Shown here piece after piece: positions 8,239 through 17,800 of a DNA stretch of 51,234 nt. The notes below the pieces were generated by a model. That model was not told the DNA's origin, did no database searches, and worked only from the letters and a program-made list of their open reading frames with translations. Position 1 is the stretch's first letter, and each line of letters starts with the position of its first letter. The DNA is from Vibrio ichthyoenteri ATCC 700023. Lineage in GTDB: Bacteria; Pseudomonadota; Gammaproteobacteria; Enterobacterales; Vibrionaceae. Location of the stretch: contig NZ_AFWF01000315.1 in NCBI RefSeq assembly GCF_000222605.1, forward strand, positions 1 through 51,234. Direction: 5' to 3'. Made by a program: the position numbers and the translations under genes.

Positions 8239-8670
8239 ATGTTTCAGATCGGTGAATTAGCAAAACGGTGTGGTGTCAGTGCAGATACACTGCGCTTTTA
8301 TGAAAAGAATGCGTTAATTAAGCCAGCAGGTCGCAGTGAGTCTGGCTACCGTTTGTACAGTGAAGAGAACCAAAAGCAGGTGGTTTTTATCTTGAAGGCA
8401 AAGGAACTTGGTTTGAGCCTCGATGAAATCAAAGAACTGCTGGAGATCAAACTGGAAGCAACCGAGCATAGCTGTGCAGAAGTTAAAGCGATTACCACCA
8501 CTAAGCTGCACGTGATAGACGAAAAAATTTCCGAACTAAAGCGTATTCGCAGTGCTTTAAAGAAAATCAATGACGCATGTTGTGGCCATATTGATGATAA
8601 TGCCAGTCACTGCTCTATTTTAGGGGCGTTAGCAAGTGAAGAGTCTCATTGTTGTCAGCCGGATAGCTGA
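8239..8670 (+). CDS. zntR: Zn(II)-responsive MerR-family regulator ZntR
   Basis: The 143-residue MerR-family activator would sense excess zinc and turn on the zinc exporter ZntA, which is not in this window. The winged helix spans residues 1-70 (FQIGELAKRCGVSADTLRFYEK), followed by a long dimerisation helix. Metal ligands are conserved: Cys79 (EHSCAEV), then Cys114 and Cys115, His117 and Cys125 in ACCGHIDDNASHCSIL. The spacing in this loop is one residue longer than in E. coli ZntR. An additional Cys-Cys pair (SHCCQPDS) ends the protein. AAGGAAAG is the ribosome binding site. The gene is convergent with the GGDEF gene, only 5 bases apart. Confidence 0.88.
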   Translation: MFQIGELAKRCGVSADTLRFYEKNALIKPAGRSESGYRLYSEENQKQVVFILKAKELGLSLDEIKELLEIKLEATEHSCAEVKAITTTKLHVIDEKISELKRIRSALKKINDACCGHIDDNASHCSILGALASEESHCCQPDS

Positions 8671-8675
8671 GAGGT

Positions 8676-9665
8676 TTAAGACGCTTTGAGAATACGAGCT
8701 TTGGAGGTTGAGGGCGCTTTTAAGTCAGGCAAGTTTGGATGATAAATCGTGACTTGATCGCGTCCCGTGCGTTTGGAGTAATACATTGCTTTATCAGCTT
8801 CAACGAGTAAAGCCTTAACCGAGTTGGTGTCGTGATTAAGTTCAGCAATGCCAATACTGACGGTTGGATAAATCTCATGTTCATCAACATGACAGGCTGT
8901 GCTACTGATCGATTGACGAATTCGTTCGGCTACATCAAAGGCTTGAATTGCGTTCGTGTGGCTGAGAATAACACCGAACTCTTCACCCCCTAAACGGCCA
9001 ATATAATCGCTACCCCGAATGACATTTTTACAAATGGTTGCCACTTGCGTGATCACTTGGTCACCGGAAAGGTGCCCAACCATATCGTTGATCTCTTTAA
9101 AGTGGTCAATATCGATCATTAAACAGGTTAGATGACCTTGTTTATCGCTCTGCTGTTGAAAATCTTGTTCCAACTCAAGCATAAAAGCACGACGGTTTAA
9201 CACTCCGGTGAGCTCATCCGTTTCAGAGAGTTTTTTTAGTTCTTTCTCTAGCTGGTGGGTTTTCGTGATATTACGCACTGACCACATGACTTGGGCTGTT
9301 TGGTTGCGTTTGCTTGGCGCGATGTAATTGATGATCGCTTCAAACCAACTCTCTTCTGGAAGATCAAAGTTTTGAATATCTTCAATAGAGAGCAATAGAT
9401 GGTCCTGCAGTTGAACGTTATAGCGCACCACAAGCGTTTGTTGCTGGTGGATGACTTGATCAATATAGCACTGCATTTCAGCCGCTTTCACCGCAGAAAA
9501 TATCTCGTCGAGGCGCAGATCAATGTAGTGCTTGGCATCAAACCCTTTACCGTAGTGACAGCCACCATAGCTATCAATATAGCGCCCATTAGGATCTAGG
9601 ATAAAGACGTGATCAGGCAATGAATTTAGCAAAAAATCCAACCATTCCTCGCGATTTGAAACCAT
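8676..9665 (-). CDS. PAS-GGDEF diguanylate cyclase
   Basis: The 329-residue cytoplasmic enzyme is predicted to make cyclic di-GMP. A PAS-like sensor domain occupies about residues 1-135 (LLNSLPDHVFILDPNGRYID). A short coiled linker (TKTHQLEKELKKLSETDELTG) leads to the GGDEF domain. The active site is GGEEF, and an RxxD inhibitory site (RGSD) sits five residues before it, so product feedback inhibition is likely. No transmembrane segment is seen. The ribosome binding site AAAGGCC is 4 bases before the ATG. The gene stands alone, and its ligand is unknown. Confidence 0.9.
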   Translation of the reverse strand: MVSNREEWLDFLLNSLPDHVFILDPNGRYIDSYGGCHYGKGFDAKHYIDLRLDEIFSAVKAAEMQCYIDQVIHQQQTLVVRYNVQLQDHLLLSIEDIQNFDLPEESWFEAIINYIAPSKRNQTAQVMWSVRNITKTHQLEKELKKLSETDELTGVLNRRAFMLELEQDFQQQSDKQGHLTCLMIDIDHFKEINDMVGHLSGDQVITQVATICKNVIRGSDYIGRLGGEEFGVILSHTNAIQAFDVAERIRQSISSTACHVDEHEIYPTVSIGIAELNHDTNSVKALLVEADKAMYYSKRTGRDQVTIYHPNLPDLKAPSTSKARILKAS

Positions 9666-9871
9666 TATTGGCCTTTATCCTATTAAATGAACAAGAGCGT
9701 ATTGTAACTGAAAGTATCAAGAAGGCAATTTGGTGATCTTGATTATAACTCTTTCTTTTTAAAGAAATAGTTCAAGTTTGCGATCGGGATATCTTTTGCT
9801 GGATAGAAGCTTATCGCTGTAAGGGGAGTGTTAACAGAGGTGGCAATAGTGTGGTCGGCCGTGGATAAAGA

Positions 9872-9902
9872 AAAGGCCATGCTAATAACTAGCATGGCCT
9901 CT
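9872..9902. terminator. Terminator downstream of fis
   Basis: AGGCCATGCT and AGCATGGCCT form a perfect 10-bp stem with a 7-base loop. On the minus strand it is followed by TTTTCTTTATCC. It ends the dusB-fis transcript. Confidence 0.8.
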
Positions 9903-9924
9903 TAATCGCTAAACTAATCGGAGA

Positions 9925-10221
9925 TTAGTTCATGCCGTATTTTTTCAGTTTCTTACGAAGAGTACCGCGGTTGATGCCCATCATAGTTGCTGCGCGAGTT
10001 TGGTTACCGCGAGTGTACTGCATGATGGTGTCTAGTAGTGGCTGTTCTACTTCAGCTAGAACTAATTCGTATAGTTCTGTAACTTCTTGGCCGTTTAATT
10101 GAGCAAGATAGTTTTTAAGAGACGCTTTAACAGAATCACGTAGTGGCTTTTGCGTGATTTGATCTTGTGAAGTTACTGTAGTTACTGTTAATGCTTCTGA
10201 AGTTAGATTTTGTTCGAACAT
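9925..10221 (-). CDS. fis: DNA-binding protein Fis
   Basis: The 98-residue nucleoid protein bends DNA and activates rRNA/tRNA promoters in fast growth. The length is identical to E. coli Fis. The N-terminal beta-hairpin arm lies in residues 10-26, the dimer helices in the middle, and the C-terminal helix-turn-helix is [23 protein letters not shown]. It is cotranscribed with dusB, whose stop is 23 bases upstream, the conserved gammaproteobacterial arrangement. Confidence 0.97.
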   Translation of the reverse strand: MFEQNLTSEALTVTTVTSQDQITQKPLRDSVKASLKNYLAQLNGQEVTELYELVLAEVEQPLLDTIMQYTRGNQTRAATMMGINRGTLRKKLKKYGMN

Positions 10222-10244
10222 ATTCGGTCTAGCTCTTCTCGTAA

Positions 10245-11213
10245 TTATGGTGCAACGTTATCAAAATAACCTTCTAATGCATCGATTTGCGCTTGCGCAA
10301 TGTCAATAGCATTGAAGGTACGGCGAAACTCGACAGCTTGTTCATGCTCTTTCAGGTACCAACCCACATGCTTGCGAGCGATGCGAGGGCCTAAGTACTC
10401 TCCATAAAACTCATGTAGAGCATTCACATGACCAAGCAAAATACCTTTCACTTCCAAAATTGGTCGTTCAGGCATCTCGGTGCCGTTTTCCAAATAGTGT
10501 TGGATTTCCTGGAAAATCCAAGGACGACCCTGGGCAGGGCGTCCAATCATCAAAGCGTCTGCACCGGTATAATCCAGTACAAATTTAGCTTTCTCTGGGC
10601 TATCGATGTCACCGTTAGCGATAACCGGGATAGAGATTGCTTGTTTTACCGCTTTGATGCTGTCGTATTCGGCCTCACCTTTGTACATACACGCTTTTGT
10701 TCTGCCATGCAGAGCAAGAGCTTGAATGCCGCAGTCTTCGGCTAATTTAGCGATTTGGACACAGTTTCTGTTTTCTGTATCCCAGCCAGTACGGGTTTTC
10801 AACGTCACAGGAACGTCAACTGCGCTTACTACAGCTTGCAGAATATCTTTGATGATATCTGGGTGCTGAAGCAGTGCAGAGCCGGCTAGCTTCTTATTCA
10901 CTTTTTTTGCTGGGCAACCCATGTTGATATCGATGATTTGCGCACCGTTCTCAACACTGAATTGAGCTGCTTCAGCCATTAACTGGGGATCAGAGCCTGC
11001 GATTTGTACCGATCGAATGCCCGATTCGCCTTCATGTACCATTCGCTGTTTTGATTTGGCCGTATTCCATAGCTTTGGATTAGAGGACATCATTTCACTG
11101 ACAGCCATACCCGCACCATAGCGGAGACACAACTCACGAAACGGTCTATCCGTAACACCCGCCATTGGAGCGACGATTAGTTTGTTCTTGAGTTGATAAT
11201 TACCTATTTTCAA
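10245..11213 (-). CDS. dusB: tRNA-dihydrouridine synthase B
   Basis: The 322-residue FMN enzyme reduces specific uridines in the tRNA D-loop to dihydrouridine. The TIM-barrel motifs are [14 protein letters not shown] near the start, [14 protein letters not shown] near residue 100 (catalytic Cys in GCP), and [13 protein letters not shown] near 195. I chose a TTG start at 11213, giving [12 protein letters not shown], because it matches the length and N-terminus of DusB proteins and has GAAGAC 7 bases upstream. A GTG at 11267 would add an unusual Cys-rich 18-residue leader. It is the first gene of the fis operon. Confidence 0.92.
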   Translation of the reverse strand: MKIGNYQLKNKLIVAPMAGVTDRPFRELCLRYGAGMAVSEMMSSNPKLWNTAKSKQRMVHEGESGIRSVQIAGSDPQLMAEAAQFSVENGAQIIDINMGCPAKKVNKKLAGSALLQHPDIIKDILQAVVSAVDVPVTLKTRTGWDTENRNCVQIAKLAEDCGIQALALHGRTKACMYKGEAEYDSIKAVKQAISIPVIANGDIDSPEKAKFVLDYTGADALMIGRPAQGRPWIFQEIQHYLENGTEMPERPILEVKGILLGHVNALHEFYGEYLGPRIARKHVGWYLKEHEQAVEFRRTFNAIDIAQAQIDALEGYFDNVAP

Positions 11214-11352
11214 AACGTCTTCACAGTTCTGTACCAGCAAGGGCGCGCATTTTACGCATTTTTTCACTGCGTGAAAAGACTATTATTTGAGCATAACCAA
11301 ATTGTTTTATTAATTTGTATGAAATTCAAACAATTAAGGTCAAAAACCTTGT

Positions 11353-12240
11353 CTAGCCTTGCTTGCGACCAGAGATGCGACACCACTCTGTTTGGGCTTT
11401 TATTGGATCGATGTGAAGCTCGTCACGGTAATAGTTAGCAACGTCTTCTGCTTGAGTATCTAAAACACCCGACATTGCTAGCAAGCCGTTTGGCTTAACC
11501 AGACCTTTAATGATTGGCGATAGTTCACGCAGTGGTGCTGCTAAAATGTTGGCAACAACAACATCTGCAATCATATTTTCAGGTTGATCTTGTGGAAGGT
11601 ATACATGCAGTTGATCAGCGACGCCATTGCGCTCTGCGTTGTCTTTAGACGCGACGAGAGCCTGAGGATCAATGTCGATCCCAATGACTTTTTCTGCACC
11701 GAGTTTGATCGCAGCGATCGCAAGAATGCCTGAACCGCAACCGAAATCGATGACCGTTTTACCTGTAAGGTCGATGCTTTCTAGCCACTCTAAACAAAGC
11801 GCTGTTGTAGGGTGGGTGCCTGTACCGAATGCAAGGCCAGGATCAAGTAGAACGTTAACCGCTTCAGGATCTGGCACATCACGCCAGCTTGGGCAGATCC
11901 ATAGACGCTCACCAAACTGCATCGGGTGGAAGTTGTCCATCCATTCGCGTTCCCAGTCTTTATCTTCAAGCTGTTCAACTTTGTGCGCAAAGCCTTCTGC
12001 AAGCATGCCACTTGCTTTGATTTGATTCACAATGAACTGAGTGTCCGCTTCTGCGTCATACAGCGCGAGGATATCAATATCACCCCATAAGCGAGTTTCG
12101 CCAGGAAGAGGTTCAAAGATAGGCGTATCTTTCGCATCTAAGAAGGTAACAGATAGTGCGCCAGTCTCTTCCATAAGCATGTCGCTGACCATTTCGGCGT
12201 TTTCTTTGGTCGCATTGAGTTTGATTTGAATCCAAGGCAT
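11353..12240 (-). CDS. prmA: Ribosomal protein L11 methyltransferase
   Basis: The 295-residue SAM-dependent enzyme trimethylates ribosomal protein L11. An N-terminal substrate-recognition domain ([20 protein letters not shown]) is followed by the Rossmann methyltransferase core with motif [15 protein letters not shown] near residue 165 and the [10 protein letters not shown] motif near 230. The length is as in E. coli. It lies between accC and dusB on the same strand. A hairpin separates it from accC, so it probably has its own promoter. Confidence 0.96.
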   Translation of the reverse strand: MPWIQIKLNATKENAEMVSDMLMEETGALSVTFLDAKDTPIFEPLPGETRLWGDIDILALYDAEADTQFIVNQIKASGMLAEGFAHKVEQLEDKDWEREWMDNFHPMQFGERLWICPSWRDVPDPEAVNVLLDPGLAFGTGTHPTTALCLEWLESIDLTGKTVIDFGCGSGILAIAAIKLGAEKVIGIDIDPQALVASKDNAERNGVADQLHVYLPQDQPENMIADVVVANILAAPLRELSPIIKGLVKPNGLLAMSGVLDTQAEDVANYYRDELHIDPIKAQTEWCRISGRKQG

Positions 12241-12302
12241 GAGTCGGTACTCTTAACGTGGGTGAATCGAATAATGGCGCAGAGTGTAGCAGCCAGAAAT
12301 AG

Positions 12303-12327
12303 AAATGCCCACGTAATGTGGGCATTT
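12303..12327 (-). terminator. Terminator downstream of accC
   Basis: AAATGCCCAC and GTGGGCATTT form a perfect 10-bp stem with a GTAAT loop. On the minus strand the tail is CTATTTCTGG, only modestly U-rich, so some read-through into prmA is possible. Confidence 0.65.
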
Positions 12328-12347
12328 TGCTCAATTTGGCGAACGAA

Positions 12348-13691
12348 TTATTGCAAGCCGAGCTTCTTCTCTAGGTAGTGAATGTTAGCACCACCATGTT
12401 GGAAGTTTTCGTCGTTCATGATTGAGATTTGTAGCGGAACGTTAGTTTTAATGCCTTCCACGATCATCTCGCTAAGGGCATTTTTCATACGCGCAATCGC
12501 CACATCACGGTTTTCACCATAGGTGATCAGTTTACCAATCATTGAGTCGTAATGAGGTGGTACTGTGTAGCCCGTGTAGATGTGAGATTCCCAACGTACA
12601 CCCATACCGCCAGGTGCATGGAAACGTTCAATCTTACCTGGTGAAGGTAGGAAACGAACCGGATCTTCGGCATTGATACGACACTCGATCGCATGGCCAC
12701 GGATCTTAATATCATCTTGAGTAAATGATAGAGGTTGGCCTGCAGCAACACGAAGTTGCTCTTTGATCAAGTCAACACCAGTCACCATTTCCGTAACAGG
12801 GTGTTCTACTTGAATACGAGTGTTCATTTCGATGAAGTAGAATTCGCCATTCTCGTATAAGAATTCGAATGTACCTGCACCGCGGTAACCAATTTCAAGA
12901 CAGGCACGGGTACAACGTTCACCGATGTACTTACGCATCTCTTCCGTGATACCAGGAGCTGGAGCTTCTTCCACCACTTTTTGGTGACGACGTTGCATTG
13001 AACAGTCGCGTTCACCTAAGTGGATTGCGCCACCTTGGCCATCGGCAATCACTTGAACTTCAACGTGACGTGGGTTTTCTAGGAATTTCTCCATGTAAAC
13101 CACATCGTTGTTGAATGCCGCTTTTGCTTCTGCACGAGTCATTGCGATTGATTGTGTTAGTTCAGCTTCGCTGCGAACCACACGCATACCACGACCACCA
13201 CCGCCGCCAGACGCTTTGATGATGACTGGGTAACCAATGCGCTTAGCGTGAGCTTTGTTTTTTACTTCGTCGTTGTCTAGAGGGCCATCAGAACCCGGTA
13301 CACAAGGTACGCCCGCTTTTTTCATCGCGTTGATCGCTGACACTTTGTCACCCATCATGCGAATGGTATCAGCTTTAGGGCCAACAAAGATAAAGCCGCT
13401 GCGCTCTACTTGTTCTGCGAAGTCAGCATTCTCTGAAAGGAAACCGTAACCTGGGTGGATGGCTACCGCACCCGTCACTTCAGCTGCTGAAATGATACGA
13501 GGGATATTTAGGTAGCTATCAATACCGCGTGCAGGACCAATACAGATAGATTCATCTGCTAGCAAGACATGCTTAAGATCGCGGTCAGCAGTAGAATGTA
13601 CTGCGACCGTTTTGATGCCTAGCTCTTTACATGCGCGAAGGATGCGAAGTGCGATCTCGCCTCGGTTCGCGATGACTAATTTATCTAGCAT
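12348..13691 (-). CDS. accC: Acetyl-CoA carboxylase, biotin carboxylase subunit
   Basis: The 447-residue ATP-grasp enzyme carboxylates the biotin on AccB, the first committed reaction of fatty-acid synthesis. It starts [34 protein letters not shown] is near residue 82, the glycine-rich ATP lid GGGGRGMR near 163, the active-site segment [15 protein letters not shown] near 287, and a C-terminal domain closes the protein. It is 14 bases after accB, in the usual accBC operon with aroQ upstream. Confidence 0.97.
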   Translation of the reverse strand: MLDKLVIANRGEIALRILRACKELGIKTVAVHSTADRDLKHVLLADESICIGPARGIDSYLNIPRIISAAEVTGAVAIHPGYGFLSENADFAEQVERSGFIFVGPKADTIRMMGDKVSAINAMKKAGVPCVPGSDGPLDNDEVKNKAHAKRIGYPVIIKASGGGGGRGMRVVRSEAELTQSIAMTRAEAKAAFNNDVVYMEKFLENPRHVEVQVIADGQGGAIHLGERDCSMQRRHQKVVEEAPAPGITEEMRKYIGERCTRACLEIGYRGAGTFEFLYENGEFYFIEMNTRIQVEHPVTEMVTGVDLIKEQLRVAAGQPLSFTQDDIKIRGHAIECRINAEDPVRFLPSPGKIERFHAPGGMGVRWESHIYTGYTVPPHYDSMIGKLITYGENRDVAIARMKNALSEMIVEGIKTNVPLQISIMNDENFQHGGANIHYLEKKLGLQ

Positions 13692-13705
13692 AGCTTCAGC
13701 CTCGA

Positions 13706-14167
13706 TTATTCGATTACAACTAGTGGCTGGTCAAATTCAACCGTTTGGCCGTCTTCAACTAGGATTGCCGTAACAACGCCAGATTTGTCTGCTTCGATTT
13801 GGTTCATCATCTTCATCGCTTCAACGATACAGATAGTGTCGCCAGCGTTAACGCTTTGGCCTACTTCGATGAACGATTTAGATTCAGGGCTTGGTGAACG
13901 GTAGAACGTACCAACCATTGGAGAAAGAACTTGGTGACCCGCTGGAGCTGCAGGTGCTGCAACTTCTGCCGCTGCAACTGGTGCTGCAGGTGCTACCGCA
14001 GGAGCGGCAACAGGTGCAGGTGCTGCTGCGTATTGAATTGGAGCATGAACAGGTGCTGCGCCGTGGCGACTGATGCGTACCGATTCTTCACCTTCAGAGA
14101 TCTCTAGTTCAGCAATGCCAGATTCTTCAACTAGTTCAATCAGTTTCTTAATTTTACGGATATCCAT
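13706..14167 (-). CDS. accB: Biotin carboxyl carrier protein of acetyl-CoA carboxylase
   Basis: The 153-residue protein carries the biotin cofactor of acetyl-CoA carboxylase. A short N-terminal domain is followed by an Ala/Pro/Val-rich flexible linker (about residues 45-80). The biotinyl domain holds the canonical [10 protein letters not shown] motif, whose lysine is biotinylated. The protruding thumb segment [12 protein letters not shown] is present, as in E. coli BCCP. It is followed by accC 14 bases downstream. Confidence 0.97.
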   Translation of the reverse strand: MDIRKIKKLIELVEESGIAELEISEGEESVRISRHGAAPVHAPIQYAAAPAPVAAPAVAPAAPVAAAEVAAPAAPAGHQVLSPMVGTFYRSPSPESKSFIEVGQSVNAGDTICIVEAMKMMNQIEADKSGVVTAILVEDGQTVEFDQPLVVIE

Positions 14168-14226
14168 CTTTATCTTTCTCTTTATCTTGTGAGTAAGACA
14201 ACCCGTTAGGGTCGCAGAGTGTTAGG

Positions 14227-14676
14227 TTACTGTGCCTGCAGTCGTTTGATTGCTGCCGACAGAGCGAATTCATAGCCTTGTGCGCCTAAACCGCAAATAA
14301 CCCCTTGTGCTTTATCAGACAAGTAGGAGTGATGGCGGAATGGTTCTCTCGCGTGCACATTGGACAAATGTATTTCTATAAATGGGATTGCGACACCTAA
14401 TAACGCGTCGCGCAACGCCACGCTGGTGTGCGTGAATGCCGCAGGATTAATCAGAATAAAATCCACGCGATTATAAGCGGCGTGGATAGCTTCGATTAAT
14501 TCATACTCACGATTGGTTTGGAGATGCTCAAATTCAATATCGGCTTGCTTAGCTTGCTCAGCTAAGGTCGTGACGATCTGTTCAAGTGTCTGTGAGCCAT
14601 AGTGTCCAGGCTCGCGCAAACCCAAAAGATTAAGGTTTGGGCCATTCAGGAGTAGAATTCGTGACTTTGCTGACAT
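14227..14676 (-). CDS. aroQ: 3-dehydroquinate dehydratase, type II
   Basis: The 149-residue type II dehydroquinase converts 3-dehydroquinate to 3-dehydroshikimate in aromatic amino acid synthesis. Family motifs are [17 protein letters not shown] with the catalytic Tyr, [16 protein letters not shown], and the [18 protein letters not shown] lid with the catalytic His. It is the first gene of the aroQ-accB-accC cluster, with 59 bases to accB. An ATGTCAGCA motif occurs twice at the start, and the second ATG begins the conserved protein. Confidence 0.96.
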   Translation of the reverse strand: MSAKSRILLLNGPNLNLLGLREPGHYGSQTLEQIVTTLAEQAKQADIEFEHLQTNREYELIEAIHAAYNRVDFILINPAAFTHTSVALRDALLGVAIPFIEIHLSNVHAREPFRHHSYLSDKAQGVICGLGAQGYEFALSAAIKRLQAQ

Positions 14677-14919
14677 TGTGCTGACATCTTCCTTTATCGT
14701 GAGTGGAACTTACATATTCCCAAATATACGATAAATCACCACGATTTTTCAGTAGCAATCGCGAGATTTTTAAAAAATCGTCAAAGATTATAGCTAATTC
14801 ACAGCAATTAGCAGCAATTTACTGGTCTAATCACTGATGTTGCTCTTTTGAAAGTGCTACAGAGGTAACATAAACGCGGTGTCGGCGAGTTATTTTCTCT
14901 GGCATTGATGGGATGAATG

Positions 14920-14953
14920 CAAAAAAAAAGAACCGCCTATTAAGGCGGCTCTT
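14920..14953 (-). terminator. Terminator downstream of acs
   Basis: An A9 run, ACCGCCT and AAGGCGG arms with a short loop make a strong minus-strand terminator: GC stem followed by T9. The remainder of the 294-base gap up to aroQ shows an AT-rich stretch near 14760-14790 that may be the aroQ promoter, but no gene. Confidence 0.85.
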
Positions 14954-14970
14954 TCAATCAGCAAGTGGTG

Positions 14971-16923
14971 TTAGGCGAGTTCGGCCTTTTCAGCAATCAA
15001 CTTATCGACGACTCCTGGATCAGCGAGTGTTGATGTATCGCCTAAGTTACTGGTATCGCCCGCGGCAATTTTACGCAGAATACGACGCATGATTTTGCCT
15101 GAACGTGTTTTTGGCAGTGAATCAGTCCAGTGCAGTACATCAGGGGTCGCAATCGGGCCAATCTCTTTACGCACCCAATCTTTCACTTCTTTGTGTAGTT
15201 CTGCTGATGGGTATTCACCATCATTGAGGGTGATGTATGCGTAAATGGCTTGGCCTTTAATATCGTGTGGAATACCGACAATCGCCGCTTCAGCAATCTT
15301 ATGATGCGCAACGAGTGCCGATTCCACTTCTGCTGTTCCCATGCGGTGGCCTGAGACGTTAAGAACGTCATCAACGCGACCGGTAATCCAGTAGTAGCCA
15401 TCTTCGTCACGACGAGCACCATCACTGGTGAAATACATACCTTTGAAAGTAGAGAAGTAAGTTTGCTCAAAGCGCTCATGGTCGCCATAAACGGTACGCA
15501 TTTGGCCTGGCCATGAATCGAGAATAACCAGGTTACCTTCTGCGGCGGTTTCTTCAATGATGTTACCCATGTTATCAACCAGCGCAGGTTGTACGCCAAA
15601 GAAGGGTAAGGTCGCAGAGCCTGGTTTTAGATCAGTTGCGCCTGGCAGTGGTGCGATCAGAATGCCACCCGTTTCGGTTTGCCACCAAGTATCGACAATC
15701 GGTGAACTTTCGTTGCCGATGGTCTTGTAGTACCACTCCCATGCTTCTGGGTTGATCGGTTCACCCACCGAACCCATGATGCGTAGACTAGAGCGTGATG
15801 TACCATCAACCGCTTCGGTGCCTTTTGCCATCAGTGCACGGATTGCCGTCGGAGCCGTGTAGAGAATGTTAACTTGATGCTTATCGACCACTTCGCTCAT
15901 GCGATTGGTTTTCGGGTAGTTTGGCACACCTTCAAATAGAATGGTTTTTGCACCATTCGCCAGTGGACCATAAATAAGGTAGGTATGACCGGTAATCCAA
16001 CCAACATCCGCCGTACACCAGAAGGTTTCACCTTCTTGATAGTCAAATACGTATTTAAACGTCATGGTAGCGTAAACAAGGTAGCCACCTGTGGTGTGCA
16101 GTACCCCTTTTGGCTTACCGGTTGAGCCGGAGGTGTAAAGAATAAACAGTGGATCTTCCGCTTTCATTTCTTCTGGTGGACATTGGTCAGAAACATTGGC
16201 TGTGGCTTCGTGCCACCAAACATCACGATGTTCATGCCAATCAATATCGCCACCCGTACGTTGGAATACGATCACTTTTGAAATGGTTTTCACTTCAGGG
16301 TTGGTGAGAGCTTCATCAACGTTTTTCTTCAATGGCACTGCTCGGCCACCACGAACGCCTTCATCAGCGGTCACAACTACTTTTGCGTCCGAATCAATGA
16401 TGCGGCCAGAAAGCGCTTCAGGTGAGAAACCACCGAAGACGACGGTATGCACTGCGCCAATACGTGTACAGGCTAACATTGCCACAGCCGCCTCAGGCAC
16501 CATTGGCATGTAAAGACAGACCACGTCACCTTTGCGGACACCTTGCTCTTTTAATGCATTTGAAAATTGGCACACTTCTTTGTGTAGCTGGTTAAAAGTC
16601 AGAGTTTTGTCGTCAGCAGGATCATCGCCTTCCCAGATGATTGCGACTTCATCGCCACGCTCGGCTAGGTGACGGTCAATACAGTTGGCAGAAACGTTGA
16701 GCGTGCCATCTTCGAACCAACGAATGTCGACATGGCCGGTATCGAAAGAGGTACTTTTGACTTGGGTGAATGGTTTAATCCAATCCACTATTTTACCGTG
16801 TTCACCCCAAAAGCCCTCTGGATCAGAAACTGACTGCTGGTACATGGCAAGGTAGGTCTCTTTATCCGCATGTGTGGTTGCTTTGATATTGTCTTTGACC
16901 GGATAAATGTGGGCTTCACTCAT
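14971..16923 (-). CDS. acs: Acetyl-coenzyme A synthetase
   Basis: The 650-residue AMP-forming enzyme activates acetate to acetyl-CoA by way of acetyl-AMP, the high-affinity route for acetate scavenging. The nucleotide-binding motif [11 protein letters not shown] is near residue 265. The C-terminal [11 protein letters not shown] contains the lysine that is acetylated to inactivate the family. The start at 16923 ([12 protein letters not shown]) has AGGAGAG at ideal spacing; an upstream ATG would add 19 residues without support. In Vibrio cholerae this gene is the main target of the CrbS/CrbR two-component system, whose genes are present a few kilobases away. Confidence 0.97.
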   Translation of the reverse strand: MSEAHIYPVKDNIKATTHADKETYLAMYQQSVSDPEGFWGEHGKIVDWIKPFTQVKSTSFDTGHVDIRWFEDGTLNVSANCIDRHLAERGDEVAIIWEGDDPADDKTLTFNQLHKEVCQFSNALKEQGVRKGDVVCLYMPMVPEAAVAMLACTRIGAVHTVVFGGFSPEALSGRIIDSDAKVVVTADEGVRGGRAVPLKKNVDEALTNPEVKTISKVIVFQRTGGDIDWHEHRDVWWHEATANVSDQCPPEEMKAEDPLFILYTSGSTGKPKGVLHTTGGYLVYATMTFKYVFDYQEGETFWCTADVGWITGHTYLIYGPLANGAKTILFEGVPNYPKTNRMSEVVDKHQVNILYTAPTAIRALMAKGTEAVDGTSRSSLRIMGSVGEPINPEAWEWYYKTIGNESSPIVDTWWQTETGGILIAPLPGATDLKPGSATLPFFGVQPALVDNMGNIIEETAAEGNLVILDSWPGQMRTVYGDHERFEQTYFSTFKGMYFTSDGARRDEDGYYWITGRVDDVLNVSGHRMGTAEVESALVAHHKIAEAAIVGIPHDIKGQAIYAYITLNDGEYPSAELHKEVKDWVRKEIGPIATPDVLHWTDSLPKTRSGKIMRRILRKIAAGDTSNLGDTSTLADPGVVDKLIAEKAELA

Positions 16924-17131
16924 TGCTTCTCTCCTTGTGAATTTTTGTGCTTCCTTTGGTGTTAGTAGGATAGATGCCAAAGGTTACATCTCTATTTCGT
17001 CAGGCTTGCGGTAGCGAACCAAATAATTACCTGACAAACAGCAATGCTATAACTTTCAATCACTACAGCCATTTCTACAATTAGACTTTAGGATGAGGAG
17101 CGTGGGTGAAGGCGAAGTTGCGAGGGATGAG

Positions 17132-17149
17132 ATGCGGCATTGGCCGCAT
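17132..17149 (-). terminator. Hairpin downstream of the exonuclease gene
   Basis: ATGCGGC and GCCGCAT pair perfectly around a 4-base loop, just after the exonuclease stop. No T-run follows on the minus strand, so it may be a weak terminator or RNA-protecting stem upstream of acs. Confidence 0.4.
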
Positions 17150-17157
17150 TCTGTGCT

Positions 17158-17790
17158 CTATTGGTGGTAAGGAAAGCTAAGACTTGGCAGATCACCTTTG
17201 GTTAAGCGCACAAACACCAATGCTGCAGATATCGCGTCTTGCAAGGCATCATGCTTGTCTTGTATTGGTAGATCGAGGTGTTTGCAAATCGCATCTAAAC
17301 TTAAGTCGAAGTAGGCATTCGGTAAATGTTGTTCTAATTTGTCATGATAGATCTGGCTCACTTCGATAAGTGGGTTTGCCAGTGGAAAACCGAGTTGTTT
17401 TCGACAGGCGATGTCGAGAATTTTTTTGTCATAGCGGATGTGGTAACCGACCAAGGGCCGATTGCCAATAAACTCAAGTAGTTTGAGCAACGCTTGTTTT
17501 TCATCGAGACCATCTTCGAGATCTTTATGGCGCATTCGATGAATACAGACTGAGCCTGAATCGAGTGAATGTGGAGCGCGCAGGCGAACTTCAAACGGCT
17601 GACTGGTAATGATTCGATTGTCGATGATTTTTGTTGCCGCAATAGTGACTAATTCTGCACGTTTGGGATCAAGGCTGGTGGTTTCACAATCGAGAGAGAC
17701 GAATTCACCTTTGTTTAATGCGCCAAAGTAGTGTTGAAAAGGGGAGCCTTTCAATTTGTAGTACCAGTAGCGGCGTTGTAACCAATTCAT
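17158..17790 (-). CDS. 3'-5' exonuclease of the DnaQ/DEDDh family
   Basis: The 210-residue protein has all DEDDh nuclease motifs: Exo I SLDCETTSLDP (Asp and Glu), Exo II VGYHIRYDKKILD (Asp), and Exo III HDALQDAISAA (His and Asp). It resembles DNA polymerase III epsilon but has no polymerase-binding tail, so replication proofreading is unlikely. A basic N-terminal helix (MNWLQRRYWYYKLK) precedes the domain. The start at 17790 follows AAGGAGAG. It begins 10 bases after the DUF294 gene, so the two are cotranscribed. This gene pair commonly accompanies acetate/symporter clusters, but its substrate is unknown. Confidence 0.88.
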   Translation of the reverse strand: MNWLQRRYWYYKLKGSPFQHYFGALNKGEFVSLDCETTSLDPKRAELVTIAATKIIDNRIITSQPFEVRLRAPHSLDSGSVCIHRMRHKDLEDGLDEKQALLKLLEFIGNRPLVGYHIRYDKKILDIACRKQLGFPLANPLIEVSQIYHDKLEQHLPNAYFDLSLDAICKHLDLPIQDKHDALQDAISAALVFVRLTKGDLPSLSFPYHQ

Positions 17791-17800
17791 CGCACTCTCC

